A stretch of 64,000 nt of DNA, from contig CANNIZ010000001.1 in the NCBI GenBank assembly GCA_947505245.1, forward strand, positions 62,001 to 126,000, given 5' to 3'. The notes beneath the pieces are model-generated. The model was not told the DNA's origin, made no database searches, and saw nothing but the letters and a program-made list of their open reading frames with translations. This DNA is from Pseudomonadota bacterium. Its GTDB lineage: Bacteria > Myxococcota_A > UBA796 > GCA-2862545. Of this stretch, positions 15,811-24,460 are shown in pieces. Position 1 is the stretch's first letter, and the number at the start of each line of letters is the position of its first letter. The position numbers and the translations under genes are program-made.

Positions 15811-16476
15811 CTACTTGCCGAGGGTCTGGATGTGGGCGATCACGTTGTTGATCGCGTCTTCGTCTGCCAGCGTGCGGGCCATCGGCGCCATCGTGGCGCC
15901 CGTCTTGTCGAGCGGATTCGCTCCGCGCACGCCATCCTTGAACTTGTGGATCTGCCTGGCGAGGTACCAATCCTGCTGCTTGGTGAGCGGCGGCGCCCCC
16001 AGCGCCTCGGAGCCGGTGCCATCCGCCTGGTGACACGCGCTGCAGACCCCGAACGACACCTTGCCCTTTTCGGCGTCTCCCTTCAGCGTCGGCGCAGGCC
16101 GTGCTGCAGGCAGCGCTGCGATGTAGCCGGCGACGGCCGCGATCTGGCCATCCGTCTGCAGCGCGGCCGCCATCGGCCGCATGCGCAGGCCTTCGATGTC
16201 ATCGAAGTGCGCGCCCCGGGCGCCATCGCGAAACTTGTGTACTTCGGCGGTGATGTACCAGGCGGGCAGGCTCGCGATGGACGGCGCCCCGATGTTCTCC
16301 TGACCGGCCGCGTTCGCGCCGTGGCAAGGAGCACAATAATCCTCGAACAACGCCAGCCCCTCGTCAGGGCTGCCGGCCGCCGGTGTAGACATACACGACG
16401 TGAGCGACGCCCCGATCGCGGCGATCGCCGCTACCAATAGGATCGCACCACCGTGACTCGTCACGTCAACCCGCAT
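15811..16476 (-). CDS. Diheme cytochrome c lipoprotein
   Basis: The 221-residue product has a lipoprotein signal (SLTSC, Cys about 28) and two tandem cytochrome c domains with heme motifs CAPCHGA and CSACHQA. Each is followed by a matching HKFRDGARG / HKFKDGVRG segment and a Met-containing MRPMA / MAPMA ligand region. This internal duplication resembles cytochrome c4-type proteins. ATG 16476 has GGGGGAGG just upstream. It is the first gene of the oxidase operon and probably delivers electrons to the CuA centre. It would sit on the outer face of the inner membrane or be exported to the outer membrane; the sequence does not decide. Confidence 0.88.
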   Translation of the reverse strand: MRVDVTSHGGAILLVAAIAAIGASLTSCMSTPAAGSPDEGLALFEDYCAPCHGANAAGQENIGAPSIASLPAWYITAEVHKFRDGARGAHFDDIEGLRMRPMAAALQTDGQIAAVAGYIAALPAARPAPTLKGDAEKGKVSFGVCSACHQADGTGSEALGAPPLTKQQDWYLARQIHKFKDGVRGANPLDKTGATMAPMARTLADEDAINNVIAHIQTLGK

Positions 16477-16541
16477 GAAGCCTCCCCCGCTGCGAGCGGG
16501 TACAAGAGCGGGCTACGATAGTCCTTCGAGCGCTTGACGGC

Positions 16542-16568
16542 CATCCGTCGGATGCAACATCCGGTTGC
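16542..16568. promoter_or_regulatory. Adjacent palindromes upstream of the oxidase operon
   Basis: CATCCG-T-CGGATG (16542-16554) runs into GCAAC-ATCCG-GTTGC (16554-16568). They lie 65-90 bp upstream of the first operon gene (start 16476) and 29 bp past the stop of the gene at 16597. A further hairpin CCCGC-TGCGA-GCGGG sits nearer the start (about 16486-16500). They could be operator sites; no known regulator motif is recognised. Confidence 0.3.
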
Positions 16569-16596
16569 AGATCGCGTGGATGGGCGGCAAACCGAC

Positions 16597-16785
16597 CTAA
16601 CGACGCGCGATGGGCGCGGGCGTCTCGCGGATCTCAGTCGTGACAAGATCCAGCAGCGCGGTGGACAGCTGAATGATCTCTTCGTGGGACAGCCCTTCGG
16701 CGCGAAGTGTGCGGTAGAAGCTCTTCGCGAGGACTTTGTGGCGGTTGCGATGAAGATCGGACGCGGAAGATTGGGCAGAGGCCAT
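16597..16785 (-). CDS. Small conserved-looking protein (62 aa), unknown
   Basis: ATG 16785 begins MASAQSSASDLHRNRHKVLAK; GGAG lies about 10 nt upstream. The product is predicted to be helical, with a basic N-terminal part (RNRHKVLAKSFYRTLR) and an amphipathic block (GLSHEEIIQLSTALLDLVTTEIRE). It has no signal peptide or membrane helix. The reading frame extends further upstream but with composition unlike coding sequence. No function is assigned. It lies between the TPR gene and the oxidase operon, same strand. Confidence 0.5.
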   Translation of the reverse strand: MASAQSSASDLHRNRHKVLAKSFYRTLRAEGLSHEEIIQLSTALLDLVTTEIRETPAPIARR

Positions 16786-16950
16786 CACGTTCAGGCTCCG
16801 GGGTAGGACGCTTTCATCCAAGCAACTTCCGTGCCCATCGTCCACCGACGCATTCGCGGCGTTCGCCCGCTTGGAGCACGTCCATTGCCCGTCGGGTGCG
16901 ACGCCGCGTACGCACTCGCTGCGTAGCGGCCTGCGCACCTCGATCGTGCA

Positions 16951-19218
16951 TCACTTCTTGACCGGGACCGCCTTCTTCTTTGCCATGGACAAGAACGTCC
17001 CGATGTTCGGAATCTCGGGGTTCAGCTTTTGCGCCTTGGTCAGGTCGCGCACGGCGTCGTCGTACTCTTTCCGGTAGTAGTACGCGATTCCGCGCTGGCA
17101 GAACGCATAGGCGTGGTTCGGGTCGAGCTCGATCGCCCCGTTGAAGTAGTCGATCGCCTTCCGGTAGTCCTTGCGGTTGTAGAACAACTCGCCGATGGCC
17201 ACCTGCGGATCGGGGTTCTTCGGGTCGAGGTCTTCGGCGACGGTGAAGTCGCTCATCGCCCGCGCGTAGTCCGCCTGCGCCAGGTAGATGAGCCCGCGCG
17301 CAAGATGCGCCTGCAGGTGGTCGGGGTCGAGGTCGAGCAGGTCGGAGTAGGCCGCGATCGCCGCGTCCATGTCGTTGGCTTCCTTGGCATCCATCGCCTT
17401 TTCCATCAGGGCGGCGAGCACGGCGCGATCGGGGCCCTGCGGCTCTTGAGGCGGAGGTGCCACGGCTGGCGTCGGAGCTGCATCTTCTTCCTCTGCTTCC
17501 TCTTCCTCCTCCTCTTCTTCTTCCTCCTCCTCCTCGTATTCCTCGACCGCGAGCGAGAAGCCGTCGCCCTCGGGCACGTCGCCCTCGGCTTCGCCCATCT
17601 CCAGCGGCTCTTCTTCTTCCTCAAAGCCGAGCACCTTGCTGGCCTGGCCTGGCTTTGCGCCGAGCTGCACTGCGGCAGATCGGGGCTTCTTGTCCGTGCC
17701 GTCACGGATCGTGGGCAGCGGCGCGCCACCGATCGGCCTCCGGGCGCCCGCCGCAGCGGCCGCGGCCGCTGGCGTCGCCTTGCCAATCCCCACTGCGGCG
17801 GCCCCCTTGCCGATGCCAACCGACGCGCCCGCGCGAGCGCCCGCGCCAGCAACGACAGCGGCGCCCGCTGGCCGCGCCCCCGCGATCGTCGGCGCAGGCG
17901 CGACCTTCGCCCCACCGATCGTCGGAGACGCCGCCACCCTTGGCCCCCCGACGGCGACCGGCGCAACAGGCCTGGCGGCCCCGATCGTCGGCGCGACGGC
18001 CGCCTTCGGAGCGACGGCCGCTACAGGCCGCGCGGGACCCGGGTCTGTCGGGACGGCGGTGGCCGCGCGCAAAGGAATCGCGCCCGGATTCGTCAATTCA
18101 TCCGCTTCGAAATCACCCAGGCCCGAGGTTGCCTTGACGACCACACCCCGACCGGACGGCTTGTCCGCGGCGTCTTCTTCGAACATCTCCACTTCGTCGT
18201 CGACCATGTGCGCGTCAGGGGCGATGTCGAACGTGTCCTGCATGGCGGGACCACGGGAAGAAGAGCGCTTGGCGGGTGCTCGCGCCTTTGCCTGTTCGAG
18301 GGCCGCCCGCACGTCGTGCGTCACGGGCTTGATCTGAGTGTCGTCTTCGACGTCGTCGTCGGACGAGGCGGCAAGGAGCGGGGCGTCTTCGTCCACAAAC
18401 GAAGGACGACGAGCCGTTTCGGGCTGGGGCGTCGGGTCGTCTTCTTCGGGCAGGTCGCCGGGGCCGCCCTGAGGCTCGGGCTCGGGCTCGGGCTCGAGTT
18501 CGGCCTCGAGTTCGAGCTCGGCCTCGGGCTCCTCGTCTTCCTCGGGCTCGACGTCGGGCTCGGGAGCGGCTGCGGGAGCGGGCTCGTCGAAGGACACGTA
18601 CGACGGCTCGGATTTTGAACCCCCGCCGAGCGCGCCAAAATCGGGCAGGTCGGGCGCGCCAAAGTCTACGAGGGACGAGTCACCGCCGCCAAAATCGGGC
18701 AGGTCGTTGGTGCCAAAGTCTGGCATGGGTGCCGCACCCCCGCCAAAATCGACCATCGCTGGCGCGGTCGCGGCAGGCGCCGGCGTCAGGTACGAGGGCG
18801 TCTCCTCGGGCGCCGGCGTCAGGTACGAGGGCGTCTCGTCGGTCGCGAGGGGCTGAGAGAGGTCGGCCGCACCTTCGGGGCCTTCGTCGTGGGCGAGTTC
18901 TTCGCGCACGGCCGCGCGAGGCGCGGGGCGCGGGGCCGACGCGGGGACACCGGGGTGCTCGGAGCGCGTCACCGTCGCGCTGAGGAGCTCCTCGGTATCT
19001 TCGTCGCGGGAGATCAGCGGCCCGACGGTGGTTGGGACGCGGCCCACCGCCGCCAGCGTGTCGCGCGTGTATTGGGCGGCGATCCGCACCATGCGGCCCC
19101 GCGAGGCCGGCGACATGTCGGCCGCAGCGATGCGGATCTCGTTTTCCCACGCACTCAGGACCTGCAGCAGGTCCATCACGTTTACGGTTTCTTCAGGGTT
19201 GGACACGTCCGGCCTCAC
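16951..19218 (-). CDS. Large TPR protein with acidic/proline-rich low-complexity middle
   Basis: GTG 19218 overlaps the stop of the coiled-coil gene by 4 nt. Of 755 residues, about 1-75 form a helical N-terminal domain. About 100-600 are low complexity: repeats such as ETPSYLTPAP and LPDFGGGDSS, long Glu runs (EEYEEEEEEEEEEEEE), and Ala/Pro/Val stretches. The C-terminal ~150 residues hold three to four TPR units (AAIAAYSDLLDLDPDHLQAHLARGLIYL, PQVAIGELFYNRKDYRKAIDYFNGAIELDPNHAYAFCQRGIAYY). It is probably a cytoplasmic scaffold, as no signal peptide is seen. The layout recalls gliding/signalling scaffold proteins of myxobacteria, but no orthologue is claimed. Confidence 0.7.
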   Translation of the reverse strand: MRPDVSNPEETVNVMDLLQVLSAWENEIRIAAADMSPASRGRMVRIAAQYTRDTLAAVGRVPTTVGPLISRDEDTEELLSATVTRSEHPGVPASAPRPAPRAAVREELAHDEGPEGAADLSQPLATDETPSYLTPAPEETPSYLTPAPAATAPAMVDFGGGAAPMPDFGTNDLPDFGGGDSSLVDFGAPDLPDFGALGGGSKSEPSYVSFDEPAPAAAPEPDVEPEEDEEPEAELELEAELEPEPEPEPQGGPGDLPEEDDPTPQPETARRPSFVDEDAPLLAASSDDDVEDDTQIKPVTHDVRAALEQAKARAPAKRSSSRGPAMQDTFDIAPDAHMVDDEVEMFEEDAADKPSGRGVVVKATSGLGDFEADELTNPGAIPLRAATAVPTDPGPARPVAAVAPKAAVAPTIGAARPVAPVAVGGPRVAASPTIGGAKVAPAPTIAGARPAGAAVVAGAGARAGASVGIGKGAAAVGIGKATPAAAAAAAGARRPIGGAPLPTIRDGTDKKPRSAAVQLGAKPGQASKVLGFEEEEEPLEMGEAEGDVPEGDGFSLAVEEYEEEEEEEEEEEEEAEEEDAAPTPAVAPPPQEPQGPDRAVLAALMEKAMDAKEANDMDAAIAAYSDLLDLDPDHLQAHLARGLIYLAQADYARAMSDFTVAEDLDPKNPDPQVAIGELFYNRKDYRKAIDYFNGAIELDPNHAYAFCQRGIAYYYRKEYDDAVRDLTKAQKLNPEIPNIGTFLSMAKKKAVPVKK

Positions 19219-19535
19219 TTACCGCGCAAGGCGGCCGCGACCTTCGCGAGATCGTCCGTGAGCGCTTCTTGCTGCTTGCGAATGCGGTTTGCCGCGTCGT
19301 GCAGGCTCTCGACCTTCTGAAGGATCTCGAGCTTCTGGCTGGTGGATTTTGCGGTCGCGAGATCGGCCTCGACCTTCTGGGCGAGCGCCTCGTGCCGCTC
19401 GATGTCGTGTTGCGCGGACGCGATCTGAATCGACACCTCGCGTACAGCTTCGATCCGGCCGAGCAGCTCGCCGAGCCTCTCCTCGAGGATGGAGTTGACC
19501 TCCTGTTGGACGGCGTCGAGGCGATTTTCGGACAT
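19215..19535 (-). CDS. Coiled-coil protein (106 aa)
   Basis: ATG 19535 (MSENRLDAVQ) is the better start; the in-frame upstream ATG adds an unlikely 13-residue extension. The product is almost wholly heptad-repeat helix (SILEERLGELLGRIEAVREVSIQIASAQHDIERHEALAQKVEADL...) without signal or membrane segment. It is coupled by GTGA to the large TPR gene, so the two products probably interact. The function is unknown. Confidence 0.65.
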   Translation of the reverse strand: MSENRLDAVQQEVNSILEERLGELLGRIEAVREVSIQIASAQHDIERHEALAQKVEADLATAKSTSQKLEILQKVESLHDAANRIRKQQEALTDDLAKVAAALRGK

Positions 19536-19580
19536 CCAGGGTCTCCAGTTCGAAGGTGAACGCGAGCCTAGCACACGACG

Positions 19581-21149
19581 CTACGGCCACACGACCTTGC
19601 CATCCACGATCGTGCCGACGGCCCGCCAATGCGCGCCTTCGTGGCGCCAGAGCGTGAGGTCGGCCGCGCGGCCTTCTGCGATCTCGCCGAGGTGGTCGTC
19701 TTCGTGCACAGCGTACGCCGCGCCGGAGGTGAACGCCGTCACGGCTTCGTCGAACGTGAGCCTCTGATCGGGGTACCAGCCCCCTGGCGGCTGCTCCGCC
19801 TGGTCCTGCCGGGTGGTGGCCGACCACAACCCGAGCGCGGGGTCGACCGATTCGACAGGGAAATCGCTCCCAAACGCGAGGTGGGCGTTTGCGTCGAGCA
19901 GGGTGCGCCACGTGTACGCCCACCGCACGCGCTCGGGACCGAGGCGCGCCTCGGCCCAGGGCATGTCGGACGTCGCGTGGGTTGGCTGCATCGACGCGAT
20001 GACGCCGAGACCCGCGAACCGAGCGACGTCGTCGGGGTGGATGACCTGGGCGTGCTCGACGCGCAAACGGACGTCTGCCTTTTCCGGGTGGGCAGCGCGC
20101 GCGGCCTCGAACGCGTCGAGCGCGTTTCGGACGCCTTGATCACCGATGCCGTGGATCGCGACCGCGCCCCCAGCGCCGAGCGCTCGTTCGGCGAGCGCCT
20201 TCAGATCCGTCGCCGAAGAGACCGCGAGCCCGGTGCGATCGGGTTCGTCGGCGTACGGAGCGGTCAGCAACGCGCCACGTGACCCGAGGGCGCCGTCGGC
20301 GTAGGCCTTCACGCCCACGACCGCGAGGTGGTCTCCGCGCCAGGGACCCGACGCGTACAGGCGTTCCGCGGCCTTCGACGCGGGGTCGAGGTAGACCCAG
20401 ATGCGGATCGGCAGCTTGCCGGCCTGATCGAGTCGCTCGTAGACCGCGAGCACGTCGTCGCTGGTGCCCATGTCGTGTACGCCCGTCAGGCCCACCGCGC
20501 GGATCGCGTCGATCGCCTTGACGACGCGGCGCTTGCGCTCTTCAGGGGTTGGGTCGGGGATCTTCACGAGGTCGACGGCGTTGTCGATCAGCACGCCCGT
20601 GGGCGCGCCGGCGGCGTCGCGCACGATGCGTCCCCCGACGGGATCGGGCGTGTCCTTGGTGATCCCCGCGGCCGCGAGGGCGTCGGAAGACAGCCAGATC
20701 GCGTGCCCGTCGACGCGGGTGAGCGCGATCGGACGGCCGAGCGCGAGCGCGTCGAGATCGGTCGCAAGCGGCCAACCACCGGCAGGAGCGTCGGTCCAAT
20801 CGTTCTGGTCCCAGCCACGTCCGGTGAGCCACCCCTCCCCCGGCGCCGCGCTCTTCGTGCGTGCGAGGGTGTCCGCGTACGACGGGGAGCCCATGAGATC
20901 GAGCGACAGCAGCGCCTTGCCGAGGCCCTCGACGTGGCCATGGGCGTCGACGAAGCCGGCGGTGACGAGATCCGCCGGCAAGCCGCCGATCGCCCCCTGG
21001 GAGGACCCCAGCGCCGCGATCTTGCCGGAGCGCACCTCGAGCCGCATCGGCGGGCCGCCCGGCGAGAGCGGTGCTTCGATCACGAGGTCAGGAGGGGGCT
21101 GAGCGGGAGCCGGAGCGGGCGGTTCGGCACACCCGAACAGCCAGATCAT
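19581..21149 (-). CDS. Amidohydrolase family 3 protein (YtcJ-like), probable lipoprotein
   Basis: The 522-residue product has the metal-binding FVDAHGHV motif, a conserved VGVKAYADGALGSRGALL block, AIHGIGDQ, RVEHAQVI and FGSDFPVE, all typical of amidohydrolase family 3. It begins MIWLFGCAEPP, a very short signal with a Cys at residue 7 that could be a minimal lipobox (LFGC) followed by a Pro linker. ATG 21149 overlaps the gpmI stop by 4 nt (ATGA). The substrate is unknown; relatives hydrolyse N-acyl or amide bonds. The position behind gpmI gives no metabolic hint. Confidence 0.85.
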   Translation of the reverse strand: MIWLFGCAEPPAPAPAQPPPDLVIEAPLSPGGPPMRLEVRSGKIAALGSSQGAIGGLPADLVTAGFVDAHGHVEGLGKALLSLDLMGSPSYADTLARTKSAAPGEGWLTGRGWDQNDWTDAPAGGWPLATDLDALALGRPIALTRVDGHAIWLSSDALAAAGITKDTPDPVGGRIVRDAAGAPTGVLIDNAVDLVKIPDPTPEERKRRVVKAIDAIRAVGLTGVHDMGTSDDVLAVYERLDQAGKLPIRIWVYLDPASKAAERLYASGPWRGDHLAVVGVKAYADGALGSRGALLTAPYADEPDRTGLAVSSATDLKALAERALGAGGAVAIHGIGDQGVRNALDAFEAARAAHPEKADVRLRVEHAQVIHPDDVARFAGLGVIASMQPTHATSDMPWAEARLGPERVRWAYTWRTLLDANAHLAFGSDFPVESVDPALGLWSATTRQDQAEQPPGGWYPDQRLTFDEAVTAFTSGAAYAVHEDDHLGEIAEGRAADLTLWRHEGAHWRAVGTIVDGKVVWP

Positions 21150-22741
21150 CGCGCCACGACCAGGGACGGCAGGTAGTCGTTAGGGACCGCGACGCCGCAA
21201 CAAGTGAGGATCGTGGCGCCGATCGACGCGATGCCCGGCTTGGGGAGATCGCGGCGGACATCGAGGGAACCGGTCGAATCGACGACGATGAACGGCACGG
21301 GGTGGAGCGTGTGCGACGTGCGCGGCTTCGGCGAGCCGTCCTTCTCGCGCTGCACCTTGTTCTTCTCGCGTTGCCACATCTCGTCGGCGTTTCCGTGATC
21401 GGCGGTGACGAACAGGAGGCCGCCGGCTTCGCGGACGGCGCGCTCGATGCGGCCGAGTTGGAGGTCGACACACTCGACGGCGAGCCGCGTTGCGACGAGA
21501 TCGCCGGTGTGGCCGACCATGTCGCCGTTCGCGAAATTCAGGCGGATGTGATCGTAGGAGCCCGTGCCGATCGCCGCAATCACCGCGTCCGCGACCTCGG
21601 CGACCTTCATCCACGGGCGCTGATCGAACGGGACCACGTCGGACAACACGCACACGTAGTCCTCGAGCGCGTCGTCGATCTTTCCGGACCGGTTGCCGTT
21701 GAAGAAGTACGTCACGTGGCCGAATTTCTGCGTCTCGCTGCACGCGAACGTGCGCTTCTTCGCGGCCGCGAGGTGCAGCCCGACGGTCGAGTCGATGACC
21801 GGCGGCGCGACGAGGAACCGCTTCGGGACGAACAGATCGCCGTCGTACTGCATCATGCCCGCGTAGGTGACCGCCGGGCGCGGCCCGCGCGCGAACTTGT
21901 TGAACGGCTCCTCCTCGAACGCGCGGGTGATCTCGATCGCGCGGTCGCCGCGGAAGTTGAACAGCAGCACCGCGTCGCCGTCGACGATCTTACCGATTGG
22001 ACCGGTGTCGTCGGCGATCACGAACGCAGGCAAACGCTGGTCGTCCATGCGCGCATCTTCCGCGTAGAGCGTCTCGATCGCCTGCGACGCGCTCGCGAAC
22101 GCCCTCCCCTGCCCGTTCACGTGGCACGCCCACCCGCGCGCGACCATCGACCAGTCGGCTTCGTAGCGGTCCATCGTGATGTTCATCCGGCCGCCACCGG
22201 AGCCGATCCGGTAGTCGCGCCCGTCGCTCGACAGCGCCGCGAGCTTCTGTTCGAGCGGGCGGACGAACGTGAGCGCGCTTCGACCTGCGACGTCACGACC
22301 GTCCGTCAGCACGTGTACGCGCAGCCGTCTGACGCCGTCTTTTGCGGCGTGGTCGATCAGCGCGTTGAGGTGGTCCACGTGGCTGTGGACGTTGCCGTCG
22401 CTGACGAGTCCGAGCAGGTGCAGCGTGTTCCCACGCACGAGGTCCTTCCACACGTCGGTGGTGAACGCGGAGCCGTCGGCGATGGCGCGATTTACGAGCT
22501 TGGCGCCCTGGTCGAACACGCGGCCGGCGCCCATCGCGTTGTGGCCGACCTCGGAATTTCCCATGTCGTCGTCGGACGGCAGGCCTACCGCGGTGCCGTG
22601 GGCCCGCAGCGCGAGCCACGGGCAGGTCGCGAGCAGGCGCGTCAGGTTCGGGGTGCGCGCGGTCGCGACGCCGTCGTCGGGGCCGTCCAGGCCTAGGCCC
22701 ACGCCGTCGAGGATACACAGGACCACGGGCTTGTTCGACAT
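21146..22741 (-). CDS. gpmI: 2,3-bisphosphoglycerate-independent phosphoglycerate mutase
   Basis: The 531-residue enzyme has the alkaline-phosphatase superfamily metal sites: CILDGVGLG, the phosphoserine loop DDMGNSEVGHNAMGAGR, RVHVLTDGRDV, FNFRGDRAIEITRAF, and NFANGDMVGHTGD with TADHGNADEM. It interconverts 3- and 2-phosphoglycerate in glycolysis, using two Mn ions and a Ser intermediate. ATG 22741 (MSNKPVVLC) follows GGGAG; the upstream in-frame TTG is not needed. Length matches the family. It is coupled to the amidohydrolase gene by ATGA overlap. All catalytic residues seem present. Confidence 0.96.
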   Translation of the reverse strand: MSNKPVVLCILDGVGLGLDGPDDGVATARTPNLTRLLATCPWLALRAHGTAVGLPSDDDMGNSEVGHNAMGAGRVFDQGAKLVNRAIADGSAFTTDVWKDLVRGNTLHLLGLVSDGNVHSHVDHLNALIDHAAKDGVRRLRVHVLTDGRDVAGRSALTFVRPLEQKLAALSSDGRDYRIGSGGGRMNITMDRYEADWSMVARGWACHVNGQGRAFASASQAIETLYAEDARMDDQRLPAFVIADDTGPIGKIVDGDAVLLFNFRGDRAIEITRAFEEEPFNKFARGPRPAVTYAGMMQYDGDLFVPKRFLVAPPVIDSTVGLHLAAAKKRTFACSETQKFGHVTYFFNGNRSGKIDDALEDYVCVLSDVVPFDQRPWMKVAEVADAVIAAIGTGSYDHIRLNFANGDMVGHTGDLVATRLAVECVDLQLGRIERAVREAGGLLFVTADHGNADEMWQREKNKVQREKDGSPKPRTSHTLHPVPFIVVDSTGSLDVRRDLPKPGIASIGATILTCCGVAVPNDYLPSLVVAR

Positions 22742-22782
22742 CGCCACTCCCAATCGAGAGCGGCGATGCTAACACCCGGCGA

Positions 22783-23601
22783 TCACTCTGCGGCGAGCGC
22801 GGCGATCTCCTCGGCCGTGAGGCGGCGATCCCACATCGTCACCTCGTCGAAGTCGGCGGCGAACTGCGCGTCTCCGCCGCAGCCGATGTAGGCGTTGCCG
22901 GTGCCCGTCTGAATATTGTCGGGGAACGTCCCGGTCGTCATCGTCGCGACGCCATTCACGTAGTAGGCGCCTCCGTTCGTGGTGTCGAACACGAACGCGT
23001 GGTGCGTCCAAACGCCCTCGGGGATCGCGACTACGGCGCTGATAAAGTACGGCACGAGCGAAGGTGTGCCCGAGTACACCTCGGTGGTCCACGAGCCGCT
23101 CGACCAGTACGCCTGGTACGAGCCGCCGCCGTGGCCGCCGAGGGTCTGTCGCGCACCGTTCACGAACGCGCTCTGCGGGCGCACCCAAGCCGCCCACGTC
23201 ATCGCGCCGGAGGCGCCGTTGTTCGTGTAGGGACCGAACTGCATGCACGCGCCCGCGGCGCCCGCCATGCCGGCGACGCCGTTGCGATCGGTGATGAACG
23301 CAGGAGTGCCCGACGTGAGCTGGAGGTTCGCAGGGCCAGAGTCCGCCGCAGTCCCGTCGAGCCGGAACCGGTAAACCACGCCCGTTGCGTAGGGGTCGAC
23401 GCCGGGATCGGTGTCGACGTTCGTGTCGGTGTCCGCGTCGGTGTCCGCGTCGGTGTCCGCGTCGGTGTCCGCGTCGGTGTCCGCGTCGGTGTCCGCGTCG
23501 GTGTCCGCGTCGGTGTCGCTGTCCGCGACACCCGTTTCTGTCTCGCCACCACCATGACACGCGAACAACGCCGACAACAGCATCACGAATCCGTACTTCA
23601 T
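22783..23601 (-). CDS. LamG-like (concanavalin A fold) lipoprotein
   Basis: The start is ATG 23601 (MKYGFVMLLSALFACHGGG), giving a clean lipoprotein signal with Cys at residue 15. An Asp/Thr/Ala linker of perfect (DTDA) repeats follows (about residues 25-65). The body is a LamG/pentraxin-like jelly roll: RFRLDGTAADSG, MTWAAWVRPQSAFV, GVWTHHAFVFDTTNGGAYYVNGVA, AYIGCGGDAQFAADFDEVTMWDRRLTAEEIAAL. Such domains bind carbohydrates or proteins at the surface. It is monocistronic, 41 bp downstream of the gpmI start. Confidence 0.82.
   Translation of the reverse strand: MKYGFVMLLSALFACHGGGETETGVADSDTDADTDADTDADTDADTDADTDADTDADTDTNVDTDPGVDPYATGVVYRFRLDGTAADSGPANLQLTSGTPAFITDRNGVAGMAGAAGACMQFGPYTNNGASGAMTWAAWVRPQSAFVNGARQTLGGHGGGSYQAYWSSGSWTTEVYSGTPSLVPYFISAVVAIPEGVWTHHAFVFDTTNGGAYYVNGVATMTTGTFPDNIQTGTGNAYIGCGGDAQFAADFDEVTMWDRRLTAEEIAALAAE
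23429..23512. repeat. Seven perfect 12-bp repeats in the lipoprotein linker
   Basis: The unit GTGTCCGCGTCG is repeated seven times without error, with degenerate copies on both sides. On the coding (minus) strand it encodes repeats of Asp-Ala-Asp-Thr. The perfect identity at DNA level suggests recent expansion by slippage. Because the unit is a multiple of three, copy-number change alters linker length without breaking the frame. Confidence 0.95.
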
Positions 23602-23686
23602 TCGACCTCCGCTGCGCGGATAAGGCCCATCGGACGCGTCTGCAACCACGACGCCGCGCAAGTCGTCGCCGCGTTATGGCTTACCG

Positions 23687-24286
23687 ATGCTCGTCTGGTT
23701 GCTCGCGTGTGCCGATCCACGAATCGAGTCGGTGACGCCGCTCGACGTCGCCGCGGGCGACGCTGTGATCGTTCGCGGCCGTGACCTGGAGGGCGCTTGC
23801 ACGGCCGAGCTCGCCGACACCGGCGGCGCGATCGTGACCCTCGCCACGCGGCCCACGGACGGTACGGTCGTCGAAGAGGTGTGCTCGCTGCGCATTCCAC
23901 GCGATCTCCGGCCCGGGCGGTTTGTCGTCACCGTGCACGTCGGCGAGCTCACCCGCACATTGCCCGACGGGATCACCGTCGGTCGCCCCCGCGAGGAGGA
24001 GGCGTGTACGGGGCGATTCACGTCGAACACGCAGGTCTCGGTGCCGCGCGGCGAGGTGGCGATCGAGCGGTTCTTTCCTGACGGCTTTCGCGACACCGTT
24101 CGCGTCGCCATCCCCGACATCGACCGGGTCGAGTACGAGGAGACCGGCCCGTGTGGCGCCGTGTTCCTGCGCGATCGCGACGGGGGACGCGTGTTGTACC
24201 TCGACGGTACGCCGCCCCTCGAGGAGCGCGCGAAGACGCTCGCGCGAACGATTGATCGGCCGCTCGTCCGCGTCACGGGCTCCTGA
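23687..24286 (+). CDS. IPT/TIG-domain lipoprotein
   Basis: The 199-residue product begins MLVWLLACADPRIESVTP: a minimal lipoprotein signal with Cys at residue 8. It is followed by an IPT/TIG-type immunoglobulin fold (VTPLDVAAGDAVIVRGRDL, CSLRIPRDLRPGRFVVTVHVGELTRTL). The C-terminal 90 residues (CTGRFTSNTQVSV...ERFFPDGFRDTVRVAIPDI) form an unrecognised beta-rich domain. It is divergent from the LamG lipoprotein gene. The function is unknown; a surface role is inferred from the lipobox. Confidence 0.65.
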   Translation: MLVWLLACADPRIESVTPLDVAAGDAVIVRGRDLEGACTAELADTGGAIVTLATRPTDGTVVEEVCSLRIPRDLRPGRFVVTVHVGELTRTLPDGITVGRPREEEACTGRFTSNTQVSVPRGEVAIERFFPDGFRDTVRVAIPDIDRVEYEETGPCGAVFLRDRDGGRVLYLDGTPPLEERAKTLARTIDRPLVRVTGS

Positions 24287-24292
24287 GCGGGG

Positions 24293-24451
24293 CTATTCGT
24301 TCGGCGGCCCGTCGATGGGATCGTCCATCGGAGCCGGCTCGTCGGTGGGAGGTGCCTCGTCGGGCCACCGCCCGCTGCTGGCGCGCATCAGAAACCACGC
24401 GACGGCGAGCGTGACGGGCAGACCGAACACGACCCACAGCTCCCAGTTCAC
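24293..24451 (-). CDS. Small single-helix membrane protein (52 aa)
   Basis: GTG 24451 lies 9 nt after the aminotransferase stop. The product reads MNWELWVVFGLPVTLAVAWFLM, one membrane helix, then RASSGRWPDEAPPTDEP and an acidic, Pro-rich tail ending at TAG 24293. No strong ribosome site is seen, so translation may depend on coupling to the upstream gene. A short helix with an acidic tail resembles many small inner-membrane accessory proteins. The function is unknown. Confidence 0.5.
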   Translation of the reverse strand: MNWELWVVFGLPVTLAVAWFLMRASSGRWPDEAPPTDEPAPMDDPIDGPPNE

Positions 24452-24460
24452 GTGTTCACG

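Noticed and set aside
23429-23512. CRISPR or regulatory repeat
   Set aside because: The 12-bp units are in frame within a lipoprotein gene and encode a DTDA linker typical of this organism.
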